This document shows, one piece after another, positions 57,611-64,000 of a stretch of DNA of 64,000 nt. The DNA comes from Portulaca oleracea (taxonomy: Eukaryota > Streptophyta > Magnoliopsida > Caryophyllales > Portulacaceae). Numbering within the stretch: position 1 is the first letter of the stretch; the number at the start of each line of letters is the position of its first letter. The stretch is taken from positions 18,679,867 through 18,743,866 of the forward strand of contig CM055882.1 in NCBI GenBank assembly GCA_029582165.1, written 5' to 3'. The notes under the pieces are model-generated. The model saw only the letters and a list, made by a program, of their open reading frames with translations, had not been told where the DNA came from and ran no database searches. A program made the position numbers and the translations under genes.

Positions 57611-58973
57611 TATTCTTTTTGGCACATTCCAAAGTATTTTCAAAAGTATTTTTGGCAATTTATAAACTTCATATAATATTTCATTTATTTATTAGATTTG
57701 ATAAAATAATTATGACGATAAATAATTAAAGACAAAGGGAATAATAATTAGATGTTCGCATATTAGTTTTCTCATATTCATCATATCTATCATGAAATAA
57801 ATTTGATATAGTACTCGATATATTATTGTAATGTGTGTATTTCAATAACTGGATAACATTTTGAATTTGAACAACCTTTATATATGGTTTGAACTCAATT
57901 TGCACCACTTGAATAACTTAAGATGATTTGTTATATTATTTTTTAGGATTATTGGAGAATAATAATATAAATTTTGGGGTATTGGACAATAATAATACCA
58001 ACAATTTTGTTGGACACTAGCAGTATAAATTATTGAACTATTTCCCGGGAATAGTACGGCACAGAGTGGGTAGGTGTTTGACTTGACAAAAAGACGACGT
58101 GTTGCTTAATTGTCTGAGTTGGAGGTCAGGTTGGAACTAGTGGAAACAATGTTGATTGCTACTATTTTTTTGCGAACCAACCAATGTTGACCAATTTAGC
58201 TAAAAAATAATTAAAGTTTTACTTTTATATTATTATTTAGCTAAGTTGGTTAATGTTACTTAGTCGGCAAAAAATTATGTAGCCGTTAATGTTTTTTCAA
58301 CTTGCTTTAGTCTCTAACTCAGAAAATTGAGCAACATCATCTTTATGTTAAGTCACACCTACCAAATAGATGATGTACTATTGCTAGAAAATACGTCTAT
58401 AGTTGGTACTACTAATATCCAACCAAATTATCGGTATTATTATTGGTCAATGCACTCAAAATTCATATTAATTATCGATACTCAATAATCCTATTTTTTT
58501 TTATAAAAAGATACTCTATATTTTGAATCTATCAACGTTTTCTACGAAGATGTGCAAGGATGAGTCTTTGTTTTATTTTCCAAAGTATTGCCATATTACA
58601 TGTTGACTTACTTTTAAAAATACAAGTGGAAGTTGATTGATATCATCAATATTCAATATGGTAATAATTAAATGTGTAGGTTTGGTAGGCCATTTGCACG
58701 TCTAGGATGCGACTAACGTGGTTTGATCAATTGCTTGGTGGTTTTTCCGCTTTACATAATTAATTCATTTCACCCAATTTTAAACAAATGTGTCCCGAGT
58801 GAAAGTTTTCCCTTATAATTAGGACATCCACATGTGTCTTCAGAAACTCTGTAAAGATTGTCTCCGACCATGAAGGTTGGGGAAAATGGTGAAGGATCAA
58901 AGTAGAAGGTAAAGGCCACCATCAAGTGGGCTAATGATGTTTTAAATGAAGAAAATTCATAATTAACACTACA
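57611..58973. other. AT-rich intergenic DNA, no gene recognised
   Basis: Only short AT-driven frames are present; no repeat structure stands out. Confidence 0.5.
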
Positions 58974-59219
58974 TCTTGTGGATGTCAAACAATTTCAATA
59001 GGTTTGGTTTTCTTAACATCATGGAGAAGATGTGGAAGCCAAACCATGGTGCAGAACGAAGTTGAAGGAGATAGCTCATAATATATTTTTTGGAGAACTT
59101 GTGGATGTCAAACAAGTTCAATAGGTTTGGTTTTCTCAACACCATAGAGAAGATGTGGAAGCCAAACTATGGTGTAGAAGCTGAAAGAGATAACACATAA
59201 TGTGTGAAATATGAATAAA
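58974..59219. repeat. 123-bp tandem duplication next to a copia LTR
   Basis: The phrase TTGTGGATGTCAAACAA begins at 58976 and again at 59099. The units share GGTTTGGTTTTCT(T/C)AACA and AGAAGATGTGGAAGCCAAAC and differ by several substitutions. Confidence 0.8.
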
Positions 59220-59601
59220 GAAATATTGAGGTTTAGAGAGAAATTTGTATGTATTTCAATGATGTATCAGAGACCCCAAGAAGGGATATATATACACATG
59301 CATCAGCTAGGTAATAAGAAAATGAGAGAAAATATAACAAACTAACTAACTTCATGAACAACTATACTCCACATACCCCCTCAAGGTGGATTTGGTGGAT
59401 TGTCCAACAAACTTATCCTTGAAGAAAGGTAATGATGTTGTGTTTCTCCCAGTGGTTTAATCTTAATGTCAGCAATTTGATTATGAGAAGAAACATAATG
59501 AGTGGCTAGGAAACCTTTTAGAAGCTTATCTCGAGTATAATGGATGTCAATCCGTAAGTGCTTGGTCCTGTCATGGAACACAAGATTTTCTGCAATGTAA
59601 G
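59160..59601 (-). mobile_element. 3' end of a Ty1/copia element: RNase H terminus and LTR
   Basis: On the minus strand, 59598-59381 encodes the end of a copia RNase H (YIAENLVFHDRTKHLRIDIH, then LATHYVSSHNQIADIKIKPL). It is followed by a polypurine tract GAGGGGG and an LTR that starts TGTGGAGTATAG at 59373. The LTR has a TATA-like stretch at about 59290 and fades near 59170. The upstream pol is cut at about 59601 by a gypsy-type LTR fragment. Confidence 0.82.
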
Positions 59602-61000
59602 TAACGACCCAATTTTTTTTTTTTTAACTGAGAAATATTTTTAGTCTCATTTTCAAATTAGTACTTGGGTTCATAATGTCCATGTATGTCCAACATGTCA
59701 TGATGTCCATCATAATCCATATACGTCCATGTCATACGAGTCCATGTAATTCATAACAGTCCATAAAATGCATGTGTCTTAAGTGCCTTGTAAGTTGGTG
59801 TCTTTCTTGTCTAAGTTCATTTATTAAGGTCATATTATGGGTAATGTGAGGCCAAATGGGGCTTATCTTCTTAAGGAGTATGGTGGGTAATCCTCACTAC
59901 AATACTCCTAAGGAAGGGCTCCCATGACTCCAACAATTCCCTTAAAATCCATATTATTATTAAGGTCATCTTATGGGTTGAGCAAAGTCAAATGGGGCTT
60001 TAAAGTTATCTAGGGAGAAGGTGGGTAATCCCCACTACATAACTCCCATGATAATGCTCCCATGACTTATACTTTCCCATTTAATTCCATATTAAGGTGA
60101 TTCATAGTAGGGGAGGGGGAGTACTTTCTCATTAATCCCTTAGTTCCTATTACAAGTACATTGAGTTTTTAATGATGGAAATAAAACTAGAGTTCAAATC
60201 ATAAAGGAAAGTGAAAATTGCATATACTTAGTTAATTTAAATCTTTATTTAAAGCTTCTTGCAATAGGCCCTTGGTTCCCATATCATCATGCCCATGTCT
60301 CCATGTATCCTCATCCTTGAAGGTCACCTCACATCAAGTCTCCTTTGAAAGAATTGTACCTAAGAGGGGGACATAAACATGGATTAGCCAAAGCTAAGTA
60401 TGGAGATGTAAAACATTCATAAACATATACATAGAGAACATGATGCATGCTTATGATCTCATGACCTATGTGCCTAATGCTCATAAAATGGCTTGATCAA
60501 GCACTTGGATGTCCATGATGCCCCTATAGGATTTCTTTGTTGAGGATCCTCATTCATAAACCATGATGCCTACATAGTGGTACCACTTATCATAAACTTG
60601 TCATATGCCCAAGGGACTTTGAGAACCATAGAAAATAATAATAGAACCACATATCCATAAAAATCAGTGTGCCTTAGAGACCATCACTCTTGTCATGTGT
60701 AGGACTTTTAAAGAATTATTGCACCTATGGGGAGTTACTAAGGATGATCCAATATCATCAACTACATGCCATGAATGTATGAATATGATGATGATGATGA
60801 TATGAACACATGAAGTTGACATAACTTAAAATTTTCATGTTATGAATCCAAGGTCCTGTTCTACTTTGTCATACAACTAGGGTAACAACAATATCATCAT
60901 GTGAAAGGAGCATCATTATCTACTTAATGTCTTTAGGATTTGTTTTCATGGTTTTAGAGTCAAGAGTTAGTATCATCAATAGTGTTCGGTTGTAATTTTT
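59602..61000 (+). repeat. Gypsy-type LTR fragment with internal duplication
   Basis: Begins TAACGACCC next to the copia pol, like a gypsy LTR start (commonly TGTAACGACCC). A unit of about 136 bp starting AAGGTCAT(A/C)TTATGGGT is tandemly duplicated at 59826 and 59962. CATGATG/GTCCAT-type words recur at 59660-59770. No coding sequence and no confirmed right end. Confidence 0.45.
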
Positions 61001-61470
61001 GTGGTTTTATGAGTTAAGGTTGTTGGTCTTCAGGGATGGGTGTGAGGCTCGATTAAGGCAATCGGTTTGTGTAAAGGTTTTTTCTCAAGTACGGAAAGTG
61101 GTAAATTATGTAAAGAAAGCATTTAAATCTAACCTAGACATGATAATAATAAATAAAGCAATTAAAAGAAAGCAATAAACAAAGCACTTAAAGATGAAAA
61201 CAATTAAAAGGCATGAATGAAGACAATGAATGAACAACGAAATTAGGAACGAGAAATTATACCTTCGATGACTAATCTTCAATAAACCTTCAATCTACAC
61301 TTGAATTTTCCCCGAGCAAACAAGAAATTGTGGTTTGGATTACTAAGAATCCCCCAAATTCTCACTAGTAAGTAGAATTAGAGTTCCTTGACCTTCCTCC
61401 CCACTAAAAATGGAGTTGATTGTGGCTAACACTATAAAGCTTGGAAAACAAGTCAACAATGACATTTGAA

Positions 61471-61520
<50 letters not shown>

Positions 61521-62480
61521 TTGTAAAACACTTCAATGAAGACAAGAGAGAGCTTGAGAGAGATTGAGAAAGCTTGAGAAAGTTGAATACAAATGCTAGA
61601 AATCAAAGAAAGCTTGAAGAACAATGAAGAACAATTGAAAACTTGAAGAACAATTAAAGAGAGATTAAAGAAAGCAATTAAATCTAATCTACTCCTAAAC
61701 TACCTAGGCTAATTGATATTCACTTAGATTAATACAAGTGGGTATTTATAGAAGAAGGAGAAATACAACCCAAAACCCTAGAAATAAATCGCAGCACGCG
61801 CGTCAGATTTTCCGCAGACAGAGTGGCTCGGGCGAGCCATAGTCTCGCTCGAGCGAGCAGCACTTCTGGCCACAGCATTCACCGTCCCTCAGCATTATGT
61901 CGCAGGCGAGACAGTGGCCTTGCTCGGGCGAGCAACGCTTTTGGGCAGCTTTTCCCTGCTGACTTCAAACGCGTATAACTTCTTCATCTGAACTTTGTTT
62001 TAGACCTGTAAGATATCGATGGAAAGCACTCAGTGTGTACTTTAAGCTCCCAATAATTGAGACCAATCGGAGTTGTAACAAAGGAGTTATGACCCAAAGA
62101 GTGAAGACACACGTATTTCAAACCTTTGAGTCAGTACCGTTCCCCTGTTTTGCGCCAATCTTGACATGGAATTTCCGGCTTTGGTTTCGCCTCGGCTCTC
62201 GGCTCAGATTGACTTGGTTTGACTCGGATCCCGGCTCGGGTTGACTTGGTTTGACTCAGGAAATAGCTCGGGATTCCCTAAAAACCTTCAATTAAGCCCA
62301 AACTTCTTCTAACTCCTTATTTTCCTACAAAACACTAAATCATTATATCTAATACATAAATAGGGGTTAAAACAAGCAAATATACCCTATAAAAGAGAAA
62401 AAATTCGGCTCGGAACGAGACCGAACACCACTCCAACACAAGGGTTTGCTCTCCCCGAGCAAACTAAAAACAAAGAAAAG
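61001..62480 (-). repeat. Minus-strand LTR-like region with GCTCGGGCGAGC motifs
   Basis: GCTCGGGCGAGC occurs at 61829 and 61922 and the related GCTCGAGCGAGC at 61847. On the minus strand they lie upstream of a TATA-like TATAAATA at 61750-61743. A GA microsatellite lies at about 61472-61518. Sequence at 61950-62160 resembles common plant LTR text. Boundaries were not resolved. Confidence 0.5.
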
Positions 62481-64000
62481 GACTAAAAAGGAAATCTAAA
62501 AACCTAACTCACTTTCGCAGGAATCGCGGATGCATTTAGCATATGCATCAAGCCCTTTAAACCCCCCGGCAGCCCGGGTGGACGAGGTAGGTCTCGTGAG
62601 GGTTTGTAGCAACTATACCCACAAAAGCCACGAGAAAAGAAAAAGGGGAAAGAAAAAGAAGTGAAAACCGAAAACCGAAACAAAACAAAAGCAAAGAAAA
62701 TATTCCCGTCCCCAATCATGCAACTAGTTCCCCAACCCGTCTCAATAATCAATTGGAAGAAGCAAGTATAAACAAATTAAGACATGAAGGTTGGAAAACT
62801 ACCAATCTTTGAGATTTTGAACCAAAACACTTCCTGATGAGCAAAACACCTCGTGCATATGTGCAAGTGGGCTTTAGTCGGTCCTTCCTATCCTAAACCA
62901 GACAATCAGAGTTTTTCTCATGCTCAAGCTCGGGATTATCTATCCTACTTCACTCTTGGTTTTTCTTTCAACCTCTCTTTTCTTTCTTTTTCTTACTTCG
63001 CTCTTTTATTTCTTTTTCTTTCTTTTTCTTCTCTTTTTTTTTTTTACTTTTCTCTTTCTTTCCATTCTTTTGCTCAACTCTTTTTTTTCTTTTTCTTGCT
63101 TCGCTCTTTTTTTTTCAAAACCTACGCTCTTTTCTTTTCACTCAATTCGTTTTGTGTCTTTTAGAGCGTTTGTGTCGGGTTTTGCGGGATTTAAGCACCG
63201 ACCTTCGCAAAGGGTTACCCTCCCTGCTGGGTTTCTCCATACGTGAGTCATTGCACTTAAGGGGCATAGGGTGCCGATCCACCCAAACCAACCCATGACG
63301 GTAGGGCGATAATTATTTAATGCATTAATTAAGAGCTTAAGCAATTGAACAACTAAAACCGTCTAACTTAGGTAAGAAGACACTGTCAAAGCGTGTAAGA
63401 TTTGAGGATTCCGCTTTCCCATTCCATGTAGAGGTCTAATAGAGATAAGTTATGGCAAAAATTCTTCCTAAGACCCATCATTATTCATACCGGCCGCTTC
63501 TAACTGCTTGAATCCACTAATTAGACAACTATCTACACAACTGTGAACAAAAACATCTTCAAAAAGAAAAACAACTTTTGGGTTTTTCACAACATTTCTC
63601 CCCTTTTTTTCTTTTCACACACAAAGTTTTCAATTTTTAGACACAAACTACGAAAAACAAAAACAAAGACTCAAAAACTAGGTGATCTACCCATGACACA
63701 TGGAAAATAACACCCCCACTCCAACACAAAACATCATAATGTCTTCATCATGAGAAGGGTGTCTCAAGCAAGGTAGAAAACCAAGAAGAACATATATACA
63801 AAACACTTATCACATAAAAAGCGGTGGCGACCCGAGCCCACACGGCTCCAACAACAATATAGATCCAACATTCACACTCAAGGGGTTCGCCACCCAAAAA
63901 GAAAATCAAGCATGCATCATGGATCATTGATATATTCACATAAAGAGAGTGGAAAGAGGTTACCTCGAGGTCTTCAATAAAAGCATACCCCATCCACGAT
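62481..64000 (-). other. Non-coding part of an LTR retrotransposon, probably minus strand
   Basis: No coding similarity. A pyrimidine-rich tract at 62930-63130 yields a Phe/Leu/Ser low-complexity frame that is not a gene. On the minus strand, TGGAGTGGGGGTG near 63710-63722 resembles a polypurine tract, and GCGGTGGCGACCCGAG at 63822 resembles gypsy leader text. It may belong with the LTR at 61.0-62.5 kb as a non-autonomous (LARD-like) element. Confidence 0.35.

Noticed and set aside
61343..61624. Minus-strand frame with a Ser-Leu repeat
   Set aside because: Generated by the GA microsatellite at about 61472-61518.
62853..63246. Phe/Leu/Ser-rich frames suggesting a membrane protein
   Set aside because: Simple pyrimidine tract; hydrophobic only because of TTT/CTT runs in every phase.

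Overview
The window is nuclear DNA of a flowering plant, most likely a eudicot. It has intron-rich genes with GT-AG junctions, Ty3/gypsy, Ty1/copia, CACTA, TRIM and Stowaway-type elements, and AT-rich intergenic DNA. I could not fix the species. No CRISPR array, bacterial operon, rRNA or tRNA gene was recognised.

Left block (1 to about 25.5 kb): nested transposons. The innermost is a very large Tat/Ogre-lineage Ty3/gypsy element. It runs from the window start (5' LTR off-window) to about 16669 and has gag-protease, reverse transcriptase/RNase H, a second 'archaeal-type' RNase H and integrase. Three frameshifts break pol. Between pol and the 3' LTR it carries two spliced genes on the opposite strand, both encoding plant mobile domain (PMD)-like proteins; one is intact, the other frameshifted. 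A GC-rich motif (GCGCGGATTT, full form ATCCGCGCGGAT) is clustered upstream of both antisense genes and upstream of the LTR promoter. The Tat element sits inside the TNP2 gene of a CACTA transposon, whose right end is at 22384. The CACTA element sits inside the integrase gene of a decayed minus-strand gypsy element.

Middle (25.5-37.5 kb): gene-poor. It holds LTR remnants, a complete 313-bp TRIM with a perfect 5-bp target-site duplication, Stowaway MITEs, a non-autonomous element with long terminal inverted repeats, a cluster of oppositely oriented GTTCAC/GTGAAC motifs, and one possible small membrane-protein gene.

Gene island (37.6-56.5 kb): three recognisable genes. (1) A 14-exon DNA polymerase kappa (Y-family translesion polymerase; 673 aa by my exon model), plus strand, with a 4.9-kb intron filled by transposons. 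(2) A two-exon GNAT-like protein with a possible plastid transit peptide (219 aa), plus strand. (3) A six-exon mitochondrial outer-membrane porin, VDAC (275 aa), minus strand. In all three models exon phases agree across every junction.

Right end (57-64 kb): more decayed elements. These are Stowaway MITEs, the 3' end of a copia pol with its LTR, a gypsy-type LTR fragment, and a minus-strand LTR retrotransposon with GCTCGGGCGAGC-type motifs. The most notable architectural observation is that four unrelated LTR-like regions (about 15.2, 32.1, 46.3 and 61.9 kb) each carry their own GC-rich palindromic or near-palindromic motif, repeated just upstream of a TATA-like sequence.
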